Origin: Xylaria sp. FL1777
Lineage: Eukaryota; Ascomycota; Sordariomycetes; Xylariales; Xylariaceae
Reading direction: 5' to 3'
Length of the DNA stretch: 64,000 nt
Assembly (NCBI GenBank): GCA_022578965.1
Contig: MU400538.1
Span: forward strand, 1 to 64,000
Shown piece by piece: positions 36,193-48,202 of this stretch; the stretch's first letter is position 1; the number at the start of each line of letters is the position of its first letter. The notes under the pieces are model-generated. The model worked only from the letters and a program-made list of their open reading frames with translations, did no database searches and had not been told where the DNA came from. The position numbers and the translations under genes are program-made.

Positions 36193-38790
36193 AAACTGAA
36201 ATTCTACTGTACGCTATCCTGGGTCACTCACTTATTATCTGTGACCAGTCACTGGTCGGGATCGGCTTTCAGTTGAGGACTATATGGGATTCATGTAGCT
36301 ATGCGTGCATTTCCTGAGATAACACCTATACCCCTGGGCCCCAATTCCACTTCACATACACATATGGTACACTATCTACCGTACATTACAACGTCTTTTC
36401 CACATACGCATCTCTGATCATTATCGTAATCCACTCTTCAAAGCAACGTGATAGATGTGACCTTGAAGCCTATCTCTATTCGCAGCGCATAGCACTGCCA
36501 TTTACAGCTGTAGACCGACGGAGAAAGCCGCGAGGAGAGAAGTACCGAGCCTACGTACTGCCGAACATTACCAACTATCGTCTCTCTCATATGGAACTAT
36601 TCACTTGATACTAATCTTATCGCCCCCATCGGACTGTCGAGCAGCCGGTAGGTAGATATACGATGTTATCCATTTCCTATTGAGATAGAGTGTCTGCATA
36701 GATGGATAATGCCCAGGCGAAGAAGCGCTTAACACGGATCACGGCCGCAAAAGATGCCGTGTCCCAAGAGACGAACGGCAATCTCGGGGTCTCTTACTAT
36801 CCTGGCCAGGGCATCAGGATACGGCCGTCTTTTAATGAGCTATAGCCATTTGCGATACCTAGTACTAGCCAGCCAGCCAGCATCACGAGAAGAGACATGT
36901 GGTGTACAGTACTAGATAGAATAAGATGAGTTCCTGCAGTAGACTCCCCTCCACAGCTTCGTTAGTCACATCACATTTCTTCGATAGACAACGCCGGTAC
37001 GGTAGGGCAACGAGGAAACGAACGTTCGTTTCCTCCTAGCCCAGCCACTAAAGCTACTGTATAGTAATAGTATAGACATACTGTACTGCACTACACCATG
37101 ACTTCACCAGCGTCACAAAGAATGTGGTGAAACCCACGAACGGATAACGCTCAAGCCGCATTCTAGCAGCCTATCATATGGGTGAGCTAACCGACAGTCG
37201 CATTGGGGCCGTTTTCTTGGGCTCAAGAAGAATCTGACATTACGGTTTTTCGTCCCCCTCGTCATGTCTCGCCTTCGACTGTTCCTGCAGTAGGGCGTTG
37301 ACGAGTGTCACACGAGACTCCGCCGTCTAGAACTTGATACAACATTCTGCGTAGACACTCTGCGCTGCAATGCACTCGCTGCGCAGCGCAGCACCCGGTA
37401 CTGCGCCGGTACTGTATGAGAGTAGCAACTAGTCCATTGCAGTAGAGTACTCTCTCTGTATGTATGTAAGTAAGTGTGTGCGCGGGTAAGTAAAAATAGA
37501 GTTACTCGCTTAATAACTGCTAAACTTGTTACCACCTGCTCTGTTGAGATATTCATTGTTTTTCGTCTCCTTACTCTTGCATTCATTTATTCAGTAAAAT
37601 AGAATAGATAGCCGGCTCTGAGTCCACACAGGAGTGGTTACAAGCACACTAAACCTACTTCCTCATGTTGCGCAACCTTGACCATTGAAGTCTTGCGTCC
37701 TTCATTGAACCAAATACGCGGTGACAAGATCGATATAACCCCCAGCGGGACTCAATTTGATTGCGTTGTGTCCCTCAGTTTTCAATGAGCACCTAACTTC
37801 GTCGCAGACACCCCATCATCCAGGCGAAGTATTGCAACCCTACCCTGCCGACTATCCTACCTGCTGTAGGTACCGACAGTAGCCCATGCGTACTTACAGC
37901 GGGTGAGTAAGCGAGAGAGTGCACTGCCCTCTCTATCTACCTAGATGGGTTACCTTTTTCAGCGCCGGCCAGTCTTGGCATTCTCTTGTTTGAGGCGAGA
38001 CGTTCTCAGACCATGCCGTTCTGAATCGACTGCCGTAACCCATCTCCGCAGCAAAGAGCATCTAGATCTCACCTACATCACATCAGACGCAAAACAGTTC
38101 ACATATCACATGTATGTGCGTATTACATACTCAGTCTAGACGGGGGGCCAGGCTATACGTAGGGTTTTCCGAGGCTGCAGGTCCAGCGTTATCCCCATCC
38201 TGTCGCTTATGAGTTATGAATAGTAGAGGCTTAGCTCTCTCTCTGATCTGATGAGACCTTGTCTTTGCGGAGCCGGCTTGACATACGGCATTCTTCTTTA
38301 TTTTTTTTTCTTTCCCCTGGCCTCTTTTCGCTTCCTCGGATCGGGAAGGTAAGTAGTGTAGGCATGATGAGATGATTTGATGGATGCAGGGGAAAGAAAG
38401 TCCTCGAGTTCCTCGCTGTTCACCGCCCGCGCGCGCTCACGCGCTTTCAGCTGGCTACGGTAAACTCAGGTCGGCGACCACGCCAAAGATCAGCATCAAG
38501 CAAAACCCCGATGGGGCTTTGCCATCCCTCAGTTCACCCACCCACACAGACCCCCCCCCCTCTCTCTTTCCACTTCCTATCTGCCTGCATGTCTTGGACG
38601 CAAGGGCTGGGATGCTCTGGAAGAATCCCGAGCAGCGCTGCAACCATCCGCTAGCGATAGATACTCAGTATGTAGGATAGGGCATTTGAGCCTTTTCGAT
38701 AGCAATCTCATCCGTTCCCGGTCCCTCCCCGCACACTGTAGAATCATCATCGGGACCTTGCAGCAAGAGGCTTCGATAGACGAAGAAGTA

Positions 38791-38806
38791 GCAGCAGCAG
38801 CAGCAG
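38791..38806. repeat. (GCA)5 microsatellite
   Basis: Trinucleotide repeat in the gene-poor region. The surrounding frames do not look coding. Confidence 0.85.
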
Positions 38807-40001
38807 CGAGGGTCTCGCGAAATTGCGGCAGTTCATTCAGAACGAACTCAGACAATTTTGTTTCTGCTTTCTCGCTTCCATCTCCGGTTTCTGAATGTGA
38901 AATGCTACGACATGAATGTAACACAGAGCCGAGGAAGAGCAGACGCCAAAAAAGTAGGTTCGTCTAACGGTCTCTCAGGGTCATGCCGAAGCCATGGATC
39001 TGGGAACCGTGATTCACCTCTCCTTCCGCCTCATCGCGGCGTGCTCAGTTTCAATGTGGGACAGGCATTCTGGCGGCCGACGATCTCCCCGCGTCCGCAT
39101 ACCCATTGCCATCGATCTACATCGTAGTTACGAAATCATGACGCACCAGTTATGCAATGTTGACGGTAACCAATTTTTATATATGTTGTCCGAGTTCTAG
39201 TCCGAGCAAGCGCTTCATCTTAGTCTTCCAGTTTTCTAACCATACCCTTCCACACAAGAGATCGTATAAAAAATAACAGAGGTCATGCCGTGCGACTTGA
39301 TCTCGTTTTGCGGCTACGGACAGCGAGATAATCTCACACACGTCTACGATACCCTTGCACATTGCACAAAGAGCCGAGATTGTAATTTCACTAACTCGTG
39401 TTGTCGACTTCGGTTCGCGCCACACTTTCTAGAAGCAAAGTAACCAACCAGCCCAGCGCCCTATCGTCGTGTTATGTAGGTAGCCTAGGACATCCCGTAA
39501 GGCAAGAAAATAGTAGTGGATAGGAGGCAGGGAGGTATCGGTAGTTGGAATACGAGCTGTCCCGATGCAAATCATGAACGGCAAAGGAATGAAGGAAGGA
39601 AGACATCATCGCCGGTTTGAGCCGATGGGTTCGGGACGCAAGGGCATATCACGTCTTTTTCTCGGGCTCCTCCAGATACACTCAGATAAGGAGCGCATAT
39701 GCTGCAAATAATGTGACGAGTCGCCTCCTGTCTAGCATAGCGCCTTCGTCGCTATCCGACAACGTCTTATCCGTATTGTCGGGTACTATGAGGTGTGCGG
39801 TCCAAGTCTCAGACTCCCTACACGGAAGGTCGCAGGTTGATCACTTTCCCAGTTTTTGTTCTTCATTTCTTGTTCTTACTCTCTCTCAGCGCAAAACCTG
39901 GGGGCGTTCCGCACGTGCGTTGGAGGCGGTCACAGCGCGATAACTCATGAGCTAAGCACAGTAAACAGATGACGGGTTAGAATCTCTGTGCATGGAGAAG
40001 C

Positions 40002-40018
40002 AAAAAAAAAAAAAAAAA
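40002..40018. repeat. A17 homopolymer
   Basis: Seventeen A, followed by an A-rich AAAAAG repeat to about 40031. Without a target-site duplication I do not call it a retroposed tail. Confidence 0.9.
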
Positions 40019-41539
40019 GAAAAAGAAAAAGATGACCTATCAAGGTCTTTGCGCCCACAGGATTTGATTTTGTGTCTCCTTCCCTCTTTCGTCGTGGTGT
40101 AGGTAATCTGCACGCCTACTACGTACGTAGATAAGTAAGCAAGTAATCAACTTCGACTTGTGAGTCGGCGAGCAACAGAGATCGCGTCAATGCAACTACT
40201 AGCCGGGAATCAAGGTACGAGGGGCGGAAGCACGGAGATCGACAGGGTACCTAGGTTGTGGACCGGACCGATTTGAGAGATTTGTCGTGGTCTTGTCTCC
40301 CCGTTTATCTTAGTATAAGCCTCTTCTTCTCCCAGCAAGTTTAGTTGTGTTATTTGCTTTATCTCTTTTTTTTCTTTTTCTTCGCCCCCGCCTCACCTAG
40401 GTCAGGTGAAGATGCTACGGTATGCCTGATAAGGAGAAGAGAGAAAAGGACCATACATATACATGCTTAGGTCGCACAGCACGCGAAATAAGACAGTAAG
40501 TATATGTAATGTAAGTAACCACGATACAGACACTAGGCGCCACGGACAAAGATTACTCATCTGGAGATACGTAGCAAATCGTCTAAGCAAATAGTATACT
40601 CGGTAGATCATCGATATAGTAGAGAGTATGTAATGTATGTTGGTAGCCGAAAGATGATCTTAAGACAGGGAATCAAACGACTAAGTTATCAGCGGTTAAG
40701 CACGCGATCCGTGCCGCCCTGCTACACAGCTAGTGCACTTTCATACTACCCATTCTAGTAATGGGCCTGCTCGATAAGTCTATAGCTGAGATGACATATA
40801 CCCAGTAACGGACCAGGTGGCTCAACCTTAAAAACAGGACAGGTTCCTGGGGCAGAAAAACATGTATTGTAATGTGTAGGTAGTTGGGGCGTAGTATACC
40901 TGCCGTATGTACGCTAATGCCAGGTACCATATAGGTGAGACTCTGCTGATAAATGTACGCAAAACAGGAAACCAACTGTAGGGCAAATTACCTTAAGAGT
41001 AAAAGCAGGTAAATGTAGATAATGTAGGCAATGTTCCACGCCTATTGTAGAGATGGCGGACTTCTGTCGATCCAACAACCCACGGGCGCGTGAACAGACT
41101 GTCGGTAACAATGGACAGGCCCAGCCGTGATCTTTCTTATCGTGGATACTTAACCTTAGTTGTCTAGTGTAGGTAGGTAGAGGGCGTCAACGCTCAGGGC
41201 GATGCAAAAGGCCGCCGATACTACATAACTATAACCTATGGTACGGTACGATAACAGTCCCATGGAACGAGAACATGGTGTTTAGTGGTGGTTTGAGGTG
41301 ACGTGATTGTGACGAGAACCTACTTCAGTTACACCAGAACCGACATCTACATATCTACATATAGGTACTACCTATATACTATGTAGCTACCAGTAGACAG
41401 GAGACGGTACGAGCGGGCGCCAAAGAGGCGCTTTGCCTAGATGGTATTTCCGACCTTATTATTGGCTACAGTAAGTAGTGTAGCGTAGTGTAGGTACGAC
41501 GGAGGGTTCCAACAGACATCATGTCCCATCATCAAAAGC

Positions 41540-41554
41540 TTTTTTTTTTTTTTT
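41540..41554. repeat. T15 homopolymer
   Basis: Fifteen consecutive T in the gene-poor region. Confidence 0.9.
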
Positions 41555-42666
41555 GGTGTCCCCCCCGCGCGCTTTTCCGTTTCTTACCTTTTCGTGGGGT
41601 CCGGCAGTACGGCACAAGAAGTGGTTCTCTTTGAAGATCATCTCCCGAAAGAGTTGTCGATGGGTTCGGCAAATGGGGACGAGGGAGCCTACGCTACACT
41701 ACGCAGTAGATATATATCTACCTACACCGTACTGGGCACTACCTACCTAACTAGGTAGAAAGCCAAGAGAGTTTCTTTGTTAGTAATGACGATCGCGACA
41801 TTCGCTGGCGTTGGGGATAAACATGCCTCTTTAGTGTAAGAAGTGCAGTAGGTAGCGCACACATGCTAGCTTATGCGTGACGATGTAAGAAGGTGCCTTA
41901 GCAGTTCTTTTCTGGCTGTCGGCAGCGACGAAGACCAATCAATGCTGGTGCCGTACAGTCGCCCATGCCGCTGGGTTGTCGCGTGGCCGGCTTTCTGGCG
42001 TCGATGATGTGACGACGGTTCTGTGACACACGGTTACCTCACTACACAGCACACCGAGTAACCAACTAACCTATCTTGCAGCTAGGTTGAATTCGAAGAT
42101 GGAATTGGGGCGAGATGGCCTTCTTCGCTTCACCAAAAGGACACACACGTGCCCGCGCACAAGATACACGGAACCTGCGCGATGCCGATAGTTCTGGTGA
42201 TCTTCATTTCAGACACGCTACGCTCTTAGTGTAAGCCCTGCAGCTTTGACATGGCATCGGGTCCAGCACCGGGGTCCCGGGCTCTCTCCCGGACGGGTAG
42301 ATGTAATGCGTGCAACGAAGTTGAATGGTGTCATATCTGTTTCTCTCTTGTTTATGTTCCATCGTCAAAGTTCGGAGGTAGTTCGGTTCTATCCGCGTGG
42401 CTTGCCGATTATACGATACGTACAGCGGTACATTTTTGTCCTCGATTGCGACTTTTTCTTCCCCTACCTTCGTATCGTGATGGGGTTCTCTCGTGGGTCT
42501 AGATTAATGAGTCCCCCACAGGTATGGCCTGGCTAGAATCCAATAGGTAACTGGCTTTCTGGCAACCCTCGCCTACGCGCCTCACTATCACTAGACGAGA
42601 TTAATCTCATGAGGTGATAATTAATCATGCTGGCGGTATCCATCGAGAAGCATCGTCCACCGCGTT

Positions 42667-42680
42667 GGGTGGGTGGGTGG
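42667..42680 (+). repeat. (GGGT)n tract, near G-quadruplex
   Basis: GGGTGGGTGGGTGG: three G3 runs and a G2 run with one-base loops, a two-layer or imperfect three-layer quadruplex candidate about 390 bp past the 3' end of the HAD gene. Confidence 0.7.
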
Positions 42681-43061
42681 AAGCCCCTGCTTGAGCGATT
42701 CTACCCTAAATGCGGTCTATGAATTGGATCTCTATGTAACTCTATCGACTCTATCCCGCGCTTCCGTTTCGACGCCATACGAAACTGTAGGAGCCGGCTA
42801 TTATCGCATATGTATGCAAGGTCAGATCTATAGACTGGGGGCCGAAGCAACGGTACACACCCTGTGACTGACGAAGATGCTAAGCGCTTCACCAGAGCAG
42901 GTGCTAATATTGGTAAATACTCACTTCGTCTGGCCCCCGAGAGACTACCGACTGAATTTCTCAGGTCGCGCTCTCAATAGCAAGTCAGCCGCCACGGGTA
43001 GACAGACTATCGACTCCTTCGTCATCGTCGGAATCTCAGCTTGCTCATAGTACGTGTGTCC

Positions 43062-44180
43062 TCATTGGACCTTAGCGATTAAGGTGTTGGAGAACTGCAG
43101 CGTCACCCGGCCGTCTTCACCGCGTGCGACCATCTTGACTGAGCGCAAGTCCTCAACGACCCAGTCCGGCTCGGCAGCGACGACCTGTTCCATGGTGTGG
43201 CTCGTCACGAGCCCAAGCACCTTGCAGCCGGCCGCCTTACCCGCTCTGATACCAGCAGGACTGTCCTCAAGCACGAGGACCTTGGCGTCGGCAGGGAATC
43301 CGAGCCTCGACCATCCTAGCTTGTAGCAGGTCGGGTCCGGCTTGCCGTTTTCTACCGACTCAGCTGTGACGAGGTGCTCCGGGTGCGGAAGCTTCAGCAC
43401 CTCGAGCCAGCCGTGAACGAGTGGTTCCGTCCCTGAGGTGACAATAGCCCACGGAGCATCGACTGCGATCAGTTGTTGGAGCAGTGCCCTTGCGCCTGGT
43501 ATCTCTACGGCCTCATCACCGTACTTCTTGGGCAATAAAGCCTCCATCTGTCTTACATCTGCAAGACCGAAGGATCAGTCGTCTCAGTCAGCCCCACAAG
43601 ACATCAGAGGAGGAGGTTAGAGAAGAAAGAAGGGCGAGAGAGGGGCTAGTCTTGGGTTTAGAGGCCGCTCCTGCGTCCGACCCCTTGACTACAGCCCAAA
43701 CTACCTATATATAGTCTGGCTTACATTCCACAGTTGCCTTCTCAGGGGCGAGCAGCTTGAGAATATCTATCTGCACGGCTCATGAATCAGTACCCCCATG
43801 TAATTACTATCGCACTTGCACCCGCACCATAGGAGCAATTCTCCCGAAAAAAAAAAACAAGGGCAACCGTAGTATATGGCCGAGACCTGACTCGGGGAGT
43901 GAATTGGAAAGACTTAGGCACAGAATCAGACACGTACACTCCGGCGGCCGTGCGAAGTCTGCAAGATGACTTCGGGGTCAACCCCAATCTCATTGCCGAT
44001 GCTGCGATGTTCCTGTCAACTCGGCTGCCGGGGTCAAGGGAGAGTGGCAAAGACAGGGGCAGGGCATGCTCACGTGTGCCAGTGCTTGACAACGGCAGAG
44101 GTGGAATCGATTATGGTTCCATCCATATCGAAAAGGAGGCCATCAAATGTGACGGTCTCTGGGGGTGCAGCGTACGCCAT
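43062..44180 (-). CDS. HAD-superfamily sugar/polyol phosphatase (DOG2/GPP-like)
   Basis: Cytosolic Mg-dependent phosphatase. Four exons: 44180-44074, 44001-43938, 43770-43725 and 43558-43062, 237 aa, all GT..AG with frames that join cleanly. The four HAD motifs are intact: I, FDMDGT with nucleophile Asp18 and acid/base Asp20; II, VTSGT with Ser/Thr around 113-114; III, Lys145 in ENGKPDP; IV, the acidic pair in LEDSPAG at about 170-171. The small helical cap between motifs I and II includes DPEVILQTSHGRRSIDILK, typical of the 2-deoxyglucose-6-phosphate phosphatase / glycerol-3-phosphatase group. Which sugar or polyol phosphate it prefers cannot be read from the sequence. The start ATG is preceded by a 780-bp region shared with the divergent GTPase gene. 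Confidence 0.93.
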
Positions 44181-44623
44181 CCTTGTCGTTCGTATTCTTC
44201 CCGAACAACCCGAGGAGAGGTGGCTGCTAATAATAAAAGACTCTCGTGACGATAAGGTGACGATAATGTATACGTATGTGTAAGTGTATGTGGTATTAGT
44301 CTTTTCGTTGTACTAGATAGTGTATTCGTTCTTCACCAAAAGGGAAAAAGCATGTGTCTCTATTTATGCATTATACTTGATGAGAAAAAAAAAGGAGAAC
44401 CGAATGGCAATAAGTGGTGTATTCTACCAAATGCGGAAACTCCGCCTATAACAAGGTACTTTAGGTTTTTTGTCCGCGCCTACTTGAGAGTGAGGCCGGT
44501 ATCGTCTACTGGAGTAAGTACGTAGTTGACAACTCCGCTTGTCGGGATGGGGTGTCCAGGGAGTGAGTGCATCGTCGAGGCCGCAATTCGGCAGCTTCGT
44601 ATAGGCGTATAGGCGGTTTGTAC

Positions 44624-44685
44624 AGAGGTAGAGGTAGAGGTATAGAGGTAGAGGTATAGAGGTAGAGGTATAGAGGTAGAGAGAG
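44624..44685. repeat. 14-bp minisatellite (AGAGGTAGAGGTAT)
   Basis: About four tandem units of a 14-bp purine-rich repeat, with sub-repeats AGAGGT and a GAGA end. It lies 275 bp upstream of the nug1 ATG in the shared promoter region. Confidence 0.88.
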
Positions 44686-44894
44686 CGCCCCTCAATGGAG
44701 TGCCGTAATGTAGGTACGGTACCTGGCTACGGTACCTGAGTCTGGGGCGGCGTAGACAGCGGGGTTCTCCTGATAGCGGGCTGTTATAGTGGAATAGTGG
44801 GACTTTATCGCTGGCGGTCAGAGCCGGCAGAACTGCGTTTTGCTTGTAGGAGCGTTAACTTTTTTTGTGTGGTAGCTCTCGAGATAGGACATAG

Positions 44895-44914
44895 GATTGA
44901 TTGATTGATTGATT
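44895..44914. repeat. (GATT)5 microsatellite
   Basis: Perfect tetranucleotide repeat about 45 bp upstream of the nug1 start, thus probably within its 5' leader. Confidence 0.9.
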
Positions 44915-44959
44915 ATACCACATAGCGATTATACACGCCAGCACATCAAGCAAGGCAAG

Positions 44960-46679
44960 ATGGCAGGCGGAATTAATAAGCCCAAAAGTTGGTTCAATCT
45001 CACCACCACCCGTAGCTCACAGCTTTTTATTTTATGCTCATTAACTGACCGACAATTACTGTACAGAGCCCAAGTCGAAGCGCACAACCGTTCGGTTAAG
45101 ACACAAGATCGAGAAGGCCTCGAACGCAAAACAACGCAAGGCGAAGAAAGAGGCGAAGAAGAACCCGCAATGGAAGTCCAAGCTAAAGAAGGACCCCGGC
45201 ATCCCTAATCTCTTCCCCTACAAGGAGAAGATCCTCCATGAGATCGAGGAGGCCCGCCGGAGAAAGCAAGAGGAGCAGCAGCGTCGGAGGGAGATGGCTA
45301 AGGCCGCAAAGACGGGCGCCACGGCAGGAAACAATGACGGCGCAGAGGACGGGGATGATGTCGACGAGGACGCCATGGACGGCGCTTTCGACGATAGCGA
45401 CATGATGGACGAAGATGGCGACGACGGTGACGACGGTGACGCTTCAAATCCCATGGCTGCCCTCTTAGCGAGCGCGAAAGCTGCCGCTGAGAAATATGAG
45501 CGCGAGCTACAGAGTGGTGACGATATGGATGATGATGACGACGACGACGAAGACTCCGACGGCGGGGTCGATTTCGCTGCTCATGATTCGTCAAGGAAAG
45601 CTCACGACAAGGTCTTCAAACAAGTCGTGGACCAGGCCGATGTCGTGCTCTACGTTCTAGACGCGCGCGATCCTGAGAGTACAAGGTCGAAGGAGGTCGA
45701 GCGCATGGTCATGGCCGCCGCCAGTGGTGGGAAGCGGTTAATGTTTGTATTAAACAAGATTGATCTCATCCCACCCAATGTCCTGAAGGACTGGCTGGCC
45801 TATCTCAGACGCTATTTCCCGACTCTACCTCTCCGGGCTTCCAAGTCTGCCCCGAACTCACAAACTTTCAATCACCGCGACCTGACTGTACAGAGCACGT
45901 CTGCGACCTTGTTCAAATCTCTAAAATCATTCGCTGCCTCAAAGCAGCTGAAGCGCGCCGTCTCTGTTGGTGTCATAGGGTACCCTAATGTCGGAAAGTC
46001 CTCCGTTATCAACGCTCTTCTTTCCGGGTTAGGTGGCCGGGGAAAGGCAGCCTGCCCTGCCGGTGCGGAGGCAGGCGTTACGACAAGTATCCGCGCTGTC
46101 AAGATCGATAGTAAACTCACATTACTTGATTCTCCTGGAATCGTTTTCCCTTCCACCGCCGACAGTGACAGTCCAAAGAGAACGGCAGTTGAAGAACATG
46201 CACACCTCATCCTCCTCAACGCTATCCCCCCTAAGCAAATAGATGATCCTATACCCGCCGTTTCGCTACTGCTCAAGAAACTATCATCTTCGTCGGAGTT
46301 ACTACAAAAGCTATTAGATGTTTATGACCTCCCGCCTCTGATGTCTACAAATGGCGACTCTACTACCGATTTCTTGGTGCAAGTCGCGCGGAAGAGAGGA
46401 AGGTTAGGTCGTGGTGGTATTCCTAACTTGCCGGCCGCCGCCATGACAGTAGTAACGGACTGGAGGGACGGACGTATCCAGGGATGGGCGGAAGCACCGA
46501 AAATACCCGTGTCTCTTGACGGCATCAAGGGAAGTATAACCAAGGAAGGACCCCAAGCGGCACCCCCCGCCATGGCAGATCAGAAAGAGATTGTCACGGG
46601 ATGGGCAAAGGAGTTCAAACTTGAGGGTCTATGGGGCGATGATGAGGATACAGCAACAGGGGATGCCATGGAGCAGTAA
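44960..46679 (+). CDS. nug1: Nucleolar GTPase Nug1/Grn1 (nucleostemin family)
   Basis: Ribosome-assembly GTPase needed for maturation and export of the 60S subunit. Two exons: a 28-nt first exon 44960-44987 and 45067-46679, with a 79-bp intron (GTTGGT..ACAG), 546 aa. The splice gives MAGGINKPKKPKSKRTTVRL, the basic N-terminus of the family (GNL3/Grn1 domain, with RLRHKIEKAS and KKDPGIPNLFPYKEKIL). An acidic insert follows at about residues 100-175, including a run of nine Asp. The GTPase domain is circularly permuted, as in all relatives: DARDP at 208-212, G4 NKID at 239-242, then G1 GYPNVGKSS at 314-322, and G3 DSPG at 364-367. The C-terminal part carries the RNA-binding region of this family. 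The start ATG has an A at -3 (CAAGATGG). The first exon is easily missed because of its size. Confidence 0.96.
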
Positions 46680-47954
46680 TGGGATAATGACGTTCATCAG
46701 AGTCTTATATGATACTTTTACCTATTTCTATCTATGTGTCTTGCTGGCGTTCGGTGGAAAAGGGGTTAGAGTGCGCTTTTACCCCCTCATTGGTAGACAT
46801 GAACGAAATTCAAACGTATACCTCTCTTGAAGGGAGTTGACATACATTATCTATCTAACCATGTGCTCATCTCTGTGCGAACTTCAACCAATAACTGAAG
46901 CGTGAATTCATTCCTATGTGCCTATACTCTAACCGCTGCCAGTCGGTAGGTCATGTCCATATAAACGAACTGCTACCTAGCGTTAGATGCAATAGAGCAT
47001 TTGATGAATGGAATAAAGCTGTACATTCGATGGTCCCGATCGTGATAATCAAGTCCACCGTCTCCCCTGCCTTCTTTCTTTCTCCCTCACGCTACTTCAG
47101 GTACTTATACTGGGACAGGTCAGTGGGTAAATAGCCTTTAGATGAACCTAACAACTTCATATATACTGCTATGAGACCTCCTGTCAAGCAGACGGTCATT
47201 GAGGCAGCATCGCAAGAGACCATGTGCGTTTTCTGGTCTTTTCGACCCATGGGATGAACAACTCGAAATCCTCTTCGGGGTGTCATGGATTTATCTACGA
47301 GCGTTTCTTTTGATATCCCTAGAGGTGAAGATGTAGCGCTCGATACCTCAAGACGTAGTTGGTTCAAGGTAGGAGAGATAACATGTCGATTGTGCTCTCT
47401 CTGATCTTCACGGGGGATGTCTAAGCTACGGGTGTGCTGCGATACTTGGAAGATAGGTTTCGCATCATCGGTATCTCTAATATGTATCTAATTAACTATG
47501 TATACAGGTTGCCCTATGCTATAATATAGCACTACATCTTACTATCATCTAAGATATGGGAAGGGAAAGGGGCCATCGCTCTACACACAGTCGTAAACAA
47601 GGCCAGCTGCTAGACTTGTGTCCTGCCGTAGTGTGTCCATTGGTACAATTACCCTCCGCACTTGATAGTGACTTACAGCCGACGCAAACACGGGCATACA
47701 TGCGTATACCCAGGTAACATACACTCATGCTTAATGCGAATGAGAAGCGATCCAGACCCCGGGTCAAGTATAGCATCTCCTTGGAGCAGGAAGACGCGCA
47801 GAAGGATCAGAGAGCAGTGAGACAGTTTCGTTTCGGCCACCGTAGCGATCTGTACGTGTCCCAAAGCATGTCGCATCCCGCGATCCCCGCGTCGGCTATA
47901 CTGTCTATCTACACTCACTACACTCACTCACTCAACCTTCACGCCCTTACTCAC

Positions 47955-47971
47955 TCGCTCGCTCGCTCGCT
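47955..47971. repeat. (GCTC)4 microsatellite
   Basis: Preceded by degenerate ACTC repeats from about 47912. Confidence 0.85.
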
Positions 47972-48170
47972 ACGTACTTAGCATATCCCCGCGTCTACCG
48001 TAAGGTACAGCCATTGTACCAGGCAAGGGGGAAACGTACGTCATGTGATGTGACGCGACGCGATGTATGTCAGAAAGGCTGAGTCAGAACTAGTGCGTCT
48101 AGCGTGGGAATATAAGGAGACCTGGCAACGGTGATCATGCCATTGGGGAAACCCTCTTGTTCGATTTCGT

Positions 48171-48202
48171 GGGGGGGGAGGGAGGGAGGAGGAGAGAGGA
48201 GG
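48171..48202 (+). repeat. G-rich tract, G-quadruplex candidate
   Basis: G8, A, G3, A, G3, A, then GGA repeats on the plus strand. With short loops this fits the pattern of a stable quadruplex. No gene start is nearby. Confidence 0.7.

Larger units (their letters stand above)
29013..43061. other. Gene-poor region of about 14 kb
   Basis: Between the homeodomain start (minus) and the HAD stop (minus). No frame here has a recognisable domain, and none can be joined by convincing splices; the longest is 181 codons at 32331-32876. The region is rich in microsatellites, homopolymers and short recurring words (TACGCAGTA, TACCTA/TAGGTA, TACGTAC). Base composition is ordinary, so it is not RIP-type heterochromatin. 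It probably includes a long 5' leader and upstream regulatory DNA of the homeodomain gene, and could hold non-coding transcripts that sequence alone does not reveal. Confidence 0.6.
44181..44959. promoter_or_regulatory. Divergent promoter region of HAD gene and nug1
   Basis: 779 bp between two start codons facing away from each other, so promoters and both 5' leaders must lie here. It contains an AGAGGTAGAGGTAT minisatellite and a GATT tetranucleotide tract just upstream of the GTPase ATG. I see no obvious TATA box for either gene. Confidence 0.7.

Noticed and set aside
40002..40031. A17 tract as the tail of a retroposed element
   Set aside because: No target-site duplication, promoter boxes or related copy seen.
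40666..40740. tRNA-like sequence on the minus strand (TAGCTG..., a possible D stem, GTTTGATTC)
   Set aside because: A D-stem-like pairing and a T-loop-like word exist, but the acceptor arms and T stem do not pair and no proper anticodon arm forms. At most a decayed tRNA relic.
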